The notes beneath the pieces were generated by a model that made no database searches, was not told the origin of the DNA, and was given only the letters and a program-made list of their open reading frames with translations. Of a stretch of DNA of 64,000 nt, positions 10,989 through 21,539 are shown one piece after another. Both the position numbers and the translations under genes were made by a program. Where the stretch lies: the NCBI GenBank assembly GCA_034509495.1, contig CM067521.1, positions 24,515,818 through 24,579,817 of the forward strand, written 5' to 3'. Each line of letters begins with the position of its first letter. Position 1 is the stretch's first letter. The stretch is from Acestrorhynchus altus. Lineage: Eukaryota > Chordata > Actinopteri > Characiformes > Acestrorhynchidae.

Positions 10989-11306
10989 GTACCAGTCAAA
11001 AGTTGGGACACACTCCTGCTTAAGACCAGCTTTTGCTGGTAGATGGTTTCAGATGGTCGGAGCTGTTTTTTGTGGTTGGTGGTTTAAATAAACTGCTCAT
11101 CCAGGTGAAAACATACCATATACTGGTAATCCAGTGTTCCGTGTTCCTGCTGATCATACCATTGGACCACGTTGGTCATACTGGTCAACCAGCGTGGTCT
11201 TTCAGCTCGACCAGCATGACCAGGACGGGTATATTATTTAGTAAGTTTTTACTTTAGTAGAATAGTATCGGTGTGTCCAAACTTTTGACTGGTACTGTGA
11301 GAGAGT

Positions 11307-11356
<50 letters not shown>

Positions 11357-13393
11357 TCCCCCTCTTTTCACTGAAGGAGAAATCCTGTATAATAAATAAA
11401 TAACTTTTCCTCAAACGACCTTTAGCAAAAACCTCGGCAAGATAGATAATAGAGATTGTGCTGAAAGCAGCACTCACCTCGCTATCTTCACTATCTTCGT
11501 GATGGTGTGACCCCTGTGGGACACTCACACAGACCATTGTTAATTATTCTCATACTATACTTGTCCACCGTGTCCTTTTCTTCTTCTAAATGTGGTTACG
11601 AGACCTAGAAGTGAAGCACATTGCTTGATAAGTGAGGCTATTATATTATATATTATATCATGTGTTAATAGTGTTACGTTACTGTATCAACAGTTATATA
11701 TATGTATGTATAATATCAGTTATGTTAAAAGGTTCTTTAAATAAAGGTTCTTTCTGTACTGTATAATCTCCTCCTTCACTAAAAATAGTTGCGGGAATAG
11801 AAAAAGTGGTCCAGCAGTTGTGAATGTTTTCCAACAGGCTCTTAACATTTGGGTCACTGGCTTATCTTTCCCGTGTATAATTCCAGAGACTTAGTTGTAA
11901 ACACGAAATGTAGTATTTGTGTTATAATTCCCTTTTCCGGTGAAGCTCCGAGCGGGAGATCAGCCCTGGTTTTGAGCGTTCGTTCCTCCTGCTCGTGTGC
12001 AGTGTGGTTGCTGTCACACTCACTGCTCTCCGGAGGGTGTGAACGTTGATCATGCCTACTGTGAAACGCGTTTTGCAGATTATAACTTTAGGACGCTCTT
12101 ACGGAAAACTGAATGTGGTGGATCCACCTTGTTTTCACCACTGTTGCGGTACAATAACTAAAACCTCTTCCTCCTCAAGGGCTCCGTTGCCTGGACCGCC
12201 CTCAGTGATGGTTGCCGGGGGAATGAGAGTTCCAAATGACGGGGCGGGGTCCGAAGGCCGCTGTAACCAGCTTATCCCTGTACAGCCGATCTCTGCTCAG
12301 CGATGGGACCCAACGGAGGACCTACGACGAATCACCGCTACATTTCAGCAACTGCATGTCTCAGGTACAGCACACGTCCACTCGTAGACCTTTCCCGCCA
12401 ATGCGTACCTTCCAGAAGGTTTCCACCAATAGCAATAGTTATCGGGTACCAAAGATTAGTAGGGTTTTCAGCTGGAACCGCTGTGGAGCAATGATGTACC
12501 GTTCATCTCGCACGTTCTGTTTACTGACCCTGTGCAGCCCCTCTGTTGATCACACATTGTGACGTATCCTCGGTTCCACTAAATCTGGTGTAGATAAGAA
12601 ACACTTCATCGTGTGTCTTTTTTCTTCTCATGTGTCAACAAGAATTCAAGAAACCAATCATAGGCTTTTTCCACCAAAAGAAAAAAGTTCTTGAACTGGT
12701 TCCATTCAGGCTCTTGAGAACCTTGGTGTTACGTTTGGAACCCGTCGTTCCATAGACATTCAGTACTCATTACTCATCTCTTCTGAGCTCTTCAATTAGA
12801 TCAAATCGTTCTATTATTTAAGATTTAATGACGCATTAAACTATTATCTTAACTGTATTTGACGGAGTCATTGTGAAGCAACGATGTAAAGCAGTCCCCT
12901 TCTGTTTCCAGGTTGGTACTGGGGGAGCATTTCAGCCAGTGAAGCAAGGGACGTTCTGGCAAACGTAGCTGAGGGTACGTTCCTGGTGCGGGACAGCAGC
13001 CACCCGCACTACCTGCTCACACTGTCAGTGAAGACGGCCCGGGGTCCCACCAACGTGCGCGTTGAGTACAGCAGTGGATGCTTTCGCCTGGACTCTACCT
13101 CCCCAGCCCGTCCCCGGCTGCTTTCCTTCCCCACTGTTCCTGGTCTGGTCCAGCACTATGTGGGCACCAGTGGGAAGGAGGAGAGGGTCAAGCGAGGGGA
13201 AGATGCTTCTGTCACACTTAAGGACAGCGCTGTCCTGATGAAGCTCAGGCAGCCTCTCCGCAGGCCAAAAAGCTTCCCCAGCTTACAGCACCTCACGCGG
13301 CTCGCCATAAACAGGCACACGACCTGTCCAGGTCAACTGCCCCTGCCACGCCTGCTGCTGCTCTACTTACAGGACTATCCCTTCCAAGTATAA
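9557..13393 (+). CDS. cish: cytokine-inducible SH2-containing protein (CIS, SOCS family)
   Basis: CIS is a cytoplasmic feedback inhibitor induced by STAT5. Its SH2 domain binds phosphotyrosines of cytokine receptors, and its SOCS box recruits elongin B/C and cullin-5. Coding exons: 9557-9576 (MILCLP plus two bases), 12180-12364, 12912-13393; 228 residues, against about 258 in human CISH. The tiny first exon matches the MVLCVQ-type start of mammalian CISH. Exon 2 carries WDPTEDLRRITATFQQLH before the SH2 domain; the junction codon gives GWYWGS. The SH2 domain holds GTFLVRDSSHPHYLL, with the phosphotyrosine-binding Arg near residue 95, and RGPTNVR, a CISH form rather than SOCS2. The SOCS box SLQHLTRLAIN, then LPLPRLLLLYLQDYPFQV, closes the protein. 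TAA is at 13391-13393. The acidic insert between SH2 and SOCS box is shorter than in mammals. Confidence 0.93.
9765..10500. repeat. cluster of GGGCAATAGTGAAA modules
   Basis: The module TTCC(T)TCYGCCTTATTCYTC then CACAGGGCAATAGTGAA occurs at about 9779, 10042 and 10312. Inverted pieces (CACTATTTCACCATTTTTCAC, about 9958; 10197-10250) lie between them. All are in cish intron 1. Other copies are near 20005, 20345 and, inverted, 34680. Confidence 0.7.
10985..11303. mobile_element. complete MITE with Tc1/mariner-type termini
   Basis: Inverted termini CAGTACCAGTCAAAAGTTGG (left) and CCAAACTTTTGACTGGTACTG (right, the first base shared) bound about 317 bases rich in CCAGC/GCTGG motifs and without coding capacity. 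Inside cish intron 1. A lone, diverged end of the same type is at 51508-51534. Confidence 0.8.
11307..11355 (+). repeat. (GT)n microsatellite
   Basis: Directly beyond the right end of the 10985 MITE. Confidence 0.95.
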
Positions 13394-13483
13394 CGAGGAG
13401 CCATTTATTGTTGGAAGGATCGCTGAGCTTAATGCTTGGCTTCAGTTTGGGGTGCTGAAAGGACAGCACGTTTGTCCACTCTC

Positions 13484-13544
<61 letters not shown>

Positions 13545-14614
13545 CACTGGACAAGCACTGTCAAAGTCGGTTAGAGATGTGGTGCAACCGCGAGTGGAGG
13601 GCTAAAGCCTGGCAAACGTAACGTCATATCCTAAAATGCACTACAACGTCCAACTGTTAAGACAATCATGGCCTAAAGCCAGAGCTCCACAGCCAGCTAT
13701 CGGTCAATTGGTCAGATGATTGGAGATGAGAAACTGTGCCTCCATACTTGCTGAAAAGATACAGAAAACAGTTTCTATTCCAGTTGTAGCAAAGATCTAA
13801 GCAAACATCTGCCTTCATGGTTTTACCCACTTGTTGGTATTTAACATATTTATTGACTTGACCAAGTATCAGCTTCAACGTCGGGACCGAAGCTTTCTAC
13901 ATGACCATCGGAAGGTCACCACGCCACGTTTGACCTCTTCACCCAGCGGCTGAAGATTCCAAAGACTAGACTGTGCTCTGGCATCCTGAGAGTGAAACTG
14001 CCAGCACACTCTTAGACCCAACAAGAGATGTAGGAAACAACTGGACGCAGGTCAGCTGACCCTGCATTTCTTGTTGGAAGTACTGCTTCCTTCACCCAGT
14101 TTCCAGATGAACAATATTTGTTCAAGTGAAACTCGATGCAACCAAACTTCATTTATCTGCTTCTAGAAGGTTTTTTGGTTTTGTAAATATTTGTATTTTT
14201 AGTAAAGACATTTCTATGAATCCTGATGTCCTTCTGTTTGTGTCACACTGACCCTCAGCAGCTCTTACACCATCAAATGAATCCTATCTTCACATTTCAG
14301 TATCCTTTCGAGTTCCATTTGCCAGCATTGTCTAGTTAACAGTGTTTACAGCTGGATACGTTATATCCTTCCTCGAACGTAGGTCAGCTGAGTTTGTCTT
14401 GAAACATCACTGGACACAGCAACTGATGACCTCATCATGTACCTGTGAAGTCATCTCAAAACATTTCCGAGTAGAGGCTCAGATTTTCTTTTAATCATCT
14501 GGCATCAACACTGCTTTACATATCAAGCCCTTTTGTTGTCGCTACCATTAAAGACCCGTAAAGCTTCGCTGGACGGATTAGATTTAGATGTAATGTTGCA
14601 GCAGCATTAATAAA
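13394..14614 (+). other. presumed 3' UTR of cish
   Basis: No further coding signal follows the TAA. The stretch has an uninterrupted (GA)n tract at 13488-13539, ordinary mixed sequence after it, and an AATAAA at 14609-14614 that could end the transcript. The exact cleavage site is not determinable here. Confidence 0.45.
13488..13539 (+). repeat. (GA)26 microsatellite in the cish 3' UTR
   Basis: An uninterrupted GA run starts 95 bases after the cish stop codon. Confidence 0.95.
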
Positions 14615-15085
14615 ACACAGTTACAGTAAATACACAGTTATGATATCCACCTTATTTTCCATGACAACAGTGGAGAAGCCATCTTTATTTTGTGTAGAAC
14701 TTCCGGTACGACAGCAGATCCATTGATGAGTATCAGCACAGCGACAATAAACGGACAGAATGACGTAATAATCTCAATTAAAGGACAAGGAGAGCGATTT
14801 CGTATGAATACAAAACAAAACAGCCACAGATGGAGACGCTGAAACAAAGGGCTACTTCTATACATACAGAGACTAGAGACACCTGGAGAAGATAACCAGA
14901 GGGCAGGGCTATAAAAGAGGTACAGGCCTGGATTTCAGGCCTCAGAGGAAGGCGCTGTTGATGTTTAATAACGATAGAAAAAAAAACACCAGAGCTCTAA
15001 CGCGTGATACTTGAAGTACCTGATACTTCAGCTTCAGCAACCTAGAAGTGTGCTGCACCTACAGGCCCAGCTGCAACATCAGTGG

Positions 15086-15612
15086 GCTATCAGCTCCTCT
15101 GACCACACAGGAGCTCTTTGTGGTTCTATAATTCAGACTGTAGTTCATCTGTTTCTCTGCAGACTTTATTCTCCTCCTTTCACCCTGATCTTCAATGATC
15201 AGGACCCCACAGGACCACCACAGAGCAGATATTATGTGGGTGGTGGGTCATTGTCAGCACTGCAGTCACACTGACATGGTGGTGGTGTGTTGGTGTGTGT
15301 AGATCAGACACAGCAGTGCTGCTGGAGTGTTTAAACCCTGTGTCCACTCACTGTCCAGTGTATTAGACACTCCTACCGAGTGTCTCCACCTTGTAGATGT
15401 AAAGTCAGAGACAGAAGCTCATCTGTTTCTGCACAGTTTGTGTTGGTCGTCCTCTGGTCCTTCATCAGTGATCACAGGACGCTGCCCACAGGACGCTGTC
15501 GGCTGGACATTTCTGGTTGGTGGACTGTTCTCGGTCCAGCAGTGACACTGAGGGGTTTAAACAATCCAGCAGCACTGTTGCGTCTGATCCACTCGTACCA
15601 GAGAACACATTG
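15086..15612 (+). repeat. foldback element, left arm plus core
   Basis: This is the only sizeable copy outside a gene, between cish and phtf1. The right arm ends at the ACTCGTACCAG motif. Confidence 0.85.
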
Positions 15613-16194
15613 ATTCTAAAATACAGTGCAGTCACTGTATGTTCATATTCCAAAGGATAGGAATGGCTGCACATGTGACATACAGTTTACACATTCACTT
15701 AAGCTTACAATCATTGAGTAGGGGATCAGCGGATGTTTCCAGGAGACATAATTCCCGAGTTGGATTCCATGAAGCAGCCCGGAAAAAGCCTCTTAGCGGG
15801 ATTACAGCCAGAGAGACTGCTATTAATATATCAGTATAAGCCATACTCGCTCTCCCTCCACACACATACATACAGCCGGGGACACCACGTCAAACACACT
15901 CCAGTTATTGTGCAGCCTTACGTGTGACATACGCAGATACTTCGTTAGAAACACCAGCCTTGCACATGTACCTCACTGGTGTAGAAAGACCAGAGCCCAT
16001 CTGTGCAGGCCCATCGTTTACCAGGCCTCCAGTTTCTGGTGGTCTGGTGGATGGTGTGCCTGTCCCAACACAACTACTATACCACTAAGACACCAGTGTC
16101 ACTCGTGCTGAGAATGGTCTTCTTCTCAAGCCATATGTGATACATGGTCTACACAGGTCCTGTGATGGAAAATTGACAAATAACGAATGATACA

Positions 16195-16800
16195 AATACA
16201 CTGCACAGTATGTCCGAATGTTTGTGGACTCCCCTTCTCCCACTGCTGAAACAGATGTGCAAATGCACCCACGGAAGTACTGCCAATAGAACAGGACTCT
16301 CTGGGTAAGACCATGAACATGAACCTGCTAGCCCATGCCTAATGTACGAAGCCGCTGAGATGTGAAGCAGTGGAGCTACGTTCTTTGGAAGGATGAAGCT
16401 CCGTTTAGAACGTTTCGGATGAGTTGGGGAGTTGGAGATGAGGGGGGTGGCGATCACCAAACCACCTGACCTCACTAATGCTCTTTTCTCTGAATGCAAC
16501 CAAATCTTCACAGAAATCTAAACTCCCTCAGTGACCTTGATTTCAGAAGAGGCAATGAATGAACAGGTGTCCCGATATAGTGAAATACAGCTATATACAG
16601 TATATACTGACTGAATGTATTATAGATGACATAACTTGCCGACTTCTTTTGATATTAAAATCATTTGCACTGATCAGAAAATGTGCTATATGGACAAAAA
16701 TAATGGGACACCTCATTCATTCTGAAATCAAGCATATTAAGAAGAGTTTATTCTCCTGTCCTGTCCTCTACTGTCCAGGGAAGGGTTTATACGAGGTTTG
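16195..16800. mobile_element. non-autonomous DNA element, two juxtaposed copies
   Basis: 16198-16570 reads in reverse and 16683-16800 forward (TATGGACAAAAATAATGGGACA; TCCTCTACTGTCCAGGGAAGG). A further reverse scrap lies at 17035-17150. There are no genes in 14615-17290 otherwise. Confidence 0.65.
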
Positions 16801-17289
16801 GGAGACGACTGAACTGAAGTGTGGGCTGCATACAGGCATATGGTGTTTATATCCAATACTGTTCAAATACACTGTATGAACCAAGTTTTTTATAATCAAA
16901 AATACAGAAATATTGTCTGGACACACACACACACACACACATTTATTGTATAGTAAATATCCACTATTTATATAACTTATGGGTTATATTAAACAAACTA
17001 AATCTAAACTAATATATTAAACATCTCACAGCAAAGCTCCAGATTTAGTAGAAAGCCCTGGACAAGCAGGATAAACCCCTTTCAACACCCTTGATTTCAG
17101 AACGAATGAGCAGCTGTCCCAATACTTCTGTCCACGCAGTGCCAGTAAGTGCACTAGAGCGCCCTCTGCTGTCAGAAAGAAGTCCAACCAGCTGTCAAAC
17201 TCCGACCAAACGCCCTCAAAACTCCTTCAAGGCTTTATAAAAACGTCTCCAGCTGTAGGGAACATCTCTGAAACCCCCAGGAGCATCCA

Positions 17290-17800
17290 TTAATCTGGCG
17301 TTTGCCTTCGTTCACTTTGAAAGAATCGAGGAAAACCCCGATTCACGCTCCCCTCCCGCGGCCGCGTTCCAAACCTTGGAACGGCACACTAAGCAGGGCG
17401 CAAACCGCCCCGTGTAGTTCCGTTCACCGGACGTCCGTCGAGGGGGTAGGGGAAGTGTGTAAGGGCGTGATTCGGGACGCGGCCCTCCCACTGTAAACAA
17501 ACCGCGGAGGAACGTGTGGATTCGTGACACCGTGGTGTTAATGAGGCCACGAGCATTTGAAGAGCCTGCGCGCGGCGTTGTTACGCTTAATAAGAGCGTC
17601 TTTAGTTCGTTCAACCTGTAATAACCCGCGCAGGGGTTGTCATGGCGACGGTAGGCCGTCTGGATCGCTGGCTACCTCGTTAGCTCCTCGGCTAGCCGGT
17701 TTGGACGGACTGTTCGGGGGTTCTGTGGTTTGAGGGATCTGTCTGGACCGAGTCACGGCTGGGACAGCGCTGTGGGGGCGGGCCGGAACCAACTGGGTTT
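17290..17800 (+). promoter_or_regulatory. GC-rich, CpG-rich promoter-like region upstream of phtf1
   Basis: Base composition changes sharply from the AT-rich surroundings. CpGs are frequent, and GCGGCCGC and GCGCGCGG occur. At 17636-17649 GTTGTCATGGCGAC is an imperfect palindrome close to the RFX X-box consensus, and it overlaps an ATGGCG core of YY1 type. The next gene is phtf1, whose ATG exon starts with a 3' splice site at 21459, so an untranslated first exon must lie upstream; this region is the best candidate. It is 3.7 kb from the ATG. Confidence 0.45.
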
Positions 17801-17984
17801 GGAGTTTACGATGTTGAGTAAGAAAAGCCTTGATTTGACCTTTGTTTACAGTGTGGTCTAACCCTAACCCTAACCATGACCTCAATGAAAACCCTGCCAG
17901 ACCCCAGAACCGGGTCCGGACACCTTCATCAGCCCTTCTGCAGGTCCTACACCACCCTTACTCACCCCTGGGGCTCCTCGGGGC

Positions 17985-18085
17985 CCGTCGGCCAGGGAGC
18001 TGGCCTTGTGACGGGAAGGCTGCCGGTTGATTCCCTGGTCAGGCAGGACGTCTGCATTTACGGCGTTTAGCACGACTGCAAAAGT
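17985..18085 (+). repeat. SINE, tRNA-like head
   Basis: GCTGGCCTTGTGACGGGAAG followed by GCCGGTTGATTCCCTGG has a degraded polymerase III B-box like that of the copy at 19385. It is not a functional tRNA: there is no foldable acceptor or anticodon arm. Confidence 0.6.
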
Positions 18086-18149
18086 GCTTTGCTGTTCACT
18101 CAGAAAACATCCTTATCTAGTACACGAGGCTGGAATGCAGAGATTCCTC

Positions 18150-18745
18150 ACACTTAGATCCTGTTAAAAACAAATGTCAGATTGGGGACTAAAGACCCAG
18201 AATAAACCTTTATGGAGTTAAATACTCTGAAATAGATTGTCTTCAGTCTGCGTTTGATGACAGTGAGGGACTGGTTTCCTTGTGTTTTGAGGGATAGTGG
18301 GTCGAGCCGAGCTGTACTTGAAGCTCCATCGTGTATGGAGGTGCTGGTCCATTTTTGGCTTTGTAGGTCAACATCAAGGTTTTGAATCTGATGTTCAGCT
18401 ACAGGAAGCCAATGAAGGGAATGCAGAAGAGGAGTCACGTGACTGATTTGGGGACATTTAAGACGAGCCGCACTACTGCATTCTGGATGAGCTGAAGGGT
18501 CTGATGGTTGCAGAGGAAGGCCAGCCTGAAGGCAGCTGCAGCTCTAGTCTTGAAAGGAGAGACTGAACAAGCACCTGAGTGACCTCTCTAGACAAAAAAG
18601 GTCAAATTCTCCTGATGCTGTAAAGGAGAAATCTGTGTGACCGAGTCAGGTTTGCAACATGAGCCGAGAACGATTACTGGTCATCCACAACTACACCAAG
18701 GCTCCATGCTTCAGAAGATGGAGTGACCAGTGAGCTCTCACATCT
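18150..18745 (-). repeat. decayed LINE 3' region
   Basis: On the minus strand, around 18360-18438, TPLLHSLHWLPVAE resembles the post-RT region of CR1/L2/Rex1-like fish LINEs. The rest (TGCATTCTGGATGAGCTGAA on +) is also typical of widespread fish repeats. Frames are broken. Confidence 0.5.
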
Positions 18746-18749
18746 CAGG

Positions 18750-18905
18750 ACATGACTGAAGTGCCCTTTAGGAAAGCACTTAACCTCCCAGCTCTGTGGA
18801 TTGGGCTGCCCACCCCTCCGGGCAGGTGTGCTCACTGCCCCCTAGTGTGCGTCACTGCTCGGATGGGTTAAACGAGGAGGACAGCGTGCCTCGATCTACT
18901 TCACG
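18750..18905 (+). repeat. SINE body
   Basis: TGAAGTGCCCTTTAGGAAAG through GTGTGCTCACTGCCCCCTAG to GATGGGTTAAACGAGGAGG. Confidence 0.7.
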
Positions 18906-19384
18906 CAAAGAAACAAGCTTCATACACGTGTGCCTTCACTTTCTTCACGTTGCAGAAAGTCGATTGTATCACCGCATTCGATTCTATTTCCACACTAAAT
19001 TAGAGATGTATTACGATCTTTTCACCTCAAGGTTCTGCATTCTGTAGCTTCAGGAGCAGTGCACTTTTATCCGTTATTGGAGATGCTTAGGAAAAGTATT
19101 TAATCTCGACAAAAGCTCATTAAGGGTGTTTTCTCTGCATCTAAACGTGGCCCGGGTTGTAAAAATGACTTTTATGATATTTGGGATCAGATCTCTAAAG
19201 AACTCATACAGGATATGACTCCTTTGTCTGTGGGTAAAGCCCCTGTCGATATAAACATTAGTTTCTATTGACTGTTTTTGTTGTTATTGTGTGTGATACG
19301 GTGTATATGATGAAAATGGGAACGTTCTTTATATTGTGTCCAAACCTCACGCTGAACAGACCAACAGAAATGCCCCAAAATGAC

Positions 19385-19492
19385 CAGGACACCCGTGGCC
19401 TGATGGTTTGGGAACCAGCTTTGTGATGGGAAGGTTGCTGGTTCGAATTCCTGAACTGTCAGGGCATAACTGAAGTGAACTGAAGTGAACTG

Positions 19493-19545
<53 letters not shown>

Positions 19546-19590
19546 GATGGGTTAAATCCTGAGGACAAGTTGCCCTTTGTTCAGCAAAGT
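19385..19590 (+). repeat. tRNA-derived SINE with internal GT expansion
   Basis: The head has CCTGATGGTTTGGGAACCAG and an intact-looking B-box, GGTTCGAATTCC; the body is interrupted by (GT)n at 19497-19543 before TGGGTTAAATCCTGAGGAC. Confidence 0.75.
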
Positions 19591-19994
19591 GGGTCCATGA
19601 CCACCTTTACTGAATTAATCTTTCTACACTGACGTCCACCGAAAGTCCTCAACTCACCTTTATTTTTATGGCCCATTCAAAGACGACACATATCGGCCAA
19701 AGTGCTGCATAATAAAACCAGTTAACAAGTAACTAATTTCTGAATTCTGAACTCAATTCAACGGAAAAATGACTTAAAACCTAGTGTGAGAGCTGCTGAT
19801 GCCAGGAGCGAGAACACATAGCAGGGCAGACGACTGAGTATGTGATATTTGAGGACAGGAATAGGGATGGACAGATGGATTCCTAAATATCGATACTTCC
19901 AATCCATCGAGTTTACGTTTAGAAATCAATCTTGGGTTGAAAACATGATGTTGTTTATTTCTTTATTCAGTATTATGGATGTGTTTTCTGTCTC

Positions 19995-20530
19995 TGTGCT
20001 GACATGAACACTTTTCCTTCTGTCTTATTCCTCTGCTCCCACAGGGCAATAGTGAAAATTAGTGAAATAGTGAAAAGTAGCCGCTTCAGTGGAGATGATC
20101 ATCAAACTGAAGTTAAAGAACCAGGTCGAGGGACCTTCATCAGCAGTTCTGTGGGTATGTTCGATCAGTAAATGGGAGGGTAGCGTTGTTTACATGTTTT
20201 CATTTATTTTACTTTATTCTTAACACAGAATTGTGTCTCTGGACTATTTCACCATGTCCTCACTCATTCGGTATTATGGAGGTCTCTCACTGAAAGCTCA
20301 AAAAAGAAAACTAATTGCTGAATAAATAATGATGTAAAATAGGAAGTACATTTCCTTCTGCCTTATTCCGCTGCTCCCACAACGCAATAGTGAATAATAG
20401 TGAAATGGTGAAAAGTAGTGCAGGCAGCCAGCAGAGACAGGTTTACTCAGAAATGGCGACAGACGGTTATTTTTCGACCTGAACTAAAAGTAAAACCACT
20501 AAAACTAGCTGTAGGATTTATCGTCCCTTT
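19995..20530 (+). repeat. two more GGGCAATAGTGAAA-module copies
   Basis: Copies at about 20015-20080 and 20345-20465. The second continues into GCAGGCAGCCAGCAGAGACA and TTTACTCAGAAATGGCGACA, also found at 10375 and, inverted, at 34680-34730, which shows that the module belongs to a longer element. Confidence 0.65.
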
Positions 20531-20856
20531 ATTGAAAGTGAAGGTACTTGTAGTAAAAGCGAACAGCTTGTCGTTTTCACCTCATCAGCTCTGCTGTGCA
20601 CTGGAAAAATATTTTAAACTTAAACTTTATGTGATATTATTGAAAAAAAGAGGCAAAGAAAGAAACTGGACCTCAAGTGGACCATTATAAAAATGGAAGA
20701 CTGTTCCAGAGTCCAGGGCAGCTACAGAATAGGCTTGGTCACCTTTAGACCTCAACTGAGAGCGAGGAACCGCTAAAAGCAGATGATTGGATGAGGAGGA
20801 ATGGTTACACAGGAACCATGCAAAGCTTAAATCAGCAGCACCTGAGTGCAGTCAGT

Positions 20857-21012
20857 GTTTAAAAGCTCCAGCAGCACTGCTGTCTCATCCACTCATACCA
20901 TCTTAACACAGCACAACCTCACTGCAGTGCTGAGAACGAGCCACCACCCACATAACAGCTGCTCTGTGGTGGTCCTGTGAGGTCCTGGTGATTGAAGATC
21001 AGGGTGAAAGGA
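20857..21012 (+). repeat. foldback element, right-arm fragment
   Basis: A diverged right arm (CCACTCATACCATC to GAAGATCAGGGTGAAAGG) lies upstream of the phtf1 ATG exon. Confidence 0.7.
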
Positions 21013-21539
21013 AATTGATGATATATTGCCGGGGCCTAATTTAGAGAAGGAACATCACATTACTGCTTTGCACTCGTGGACGCAGACCTCATGAGGTCAC
21101 CTGGTCACCTAAGAGCGGCGCAGTTCTAATGAAGTCTCGGTTGAGACTCCCGAAACGATCTTATCTGACTGTTTCTCAGGAGCGAGTAAAAAGTCCTATT
21201 CCCCGAAGTGCTGATGTGACTTGCTTGTTCAAACTGCGTTCATGATGTCTCTTAAACGCCTGCGTCAAACATGTCCGCAGACAAGAATGGAATCACTACT
21301 CCGTGTGTCCTTCACAGTGTGTATAGAGCCCACATCTGTTTGCCGACTTGCCTCATGTGACCGTCCGTGCCTGCAGAAACGACTTTGACTAAATGTGCCT
21401 TTGTGTTTGCTGCAAACAGCAGCTGAATTTCGTCTTTTTTCTCTTTCTCCTTTGTTTAGGGAGTGGGCTGTGTCTAATATTAGCTACTGTAAGAGATGAG
21501 TCAGTTGACCTGACTGGAAGTTCTCGACACATTACAACA

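Noticed and set aside
12052..12179. Upstream extension of cish exon 2 starting MPTVKRVLQ
   Set aside because: The frame is open, but a pyrimidine-rich acceptor at 12179 and the phase-matched MILCLP exon at 9557 fit the known CISH start better.
19385..19470. Possible tRNA gene (B-box GGTTCGAATTCC)
   Set aside because: The rest does not fold as a tRNA and it continues into the SINE body found elsewhere in the window.
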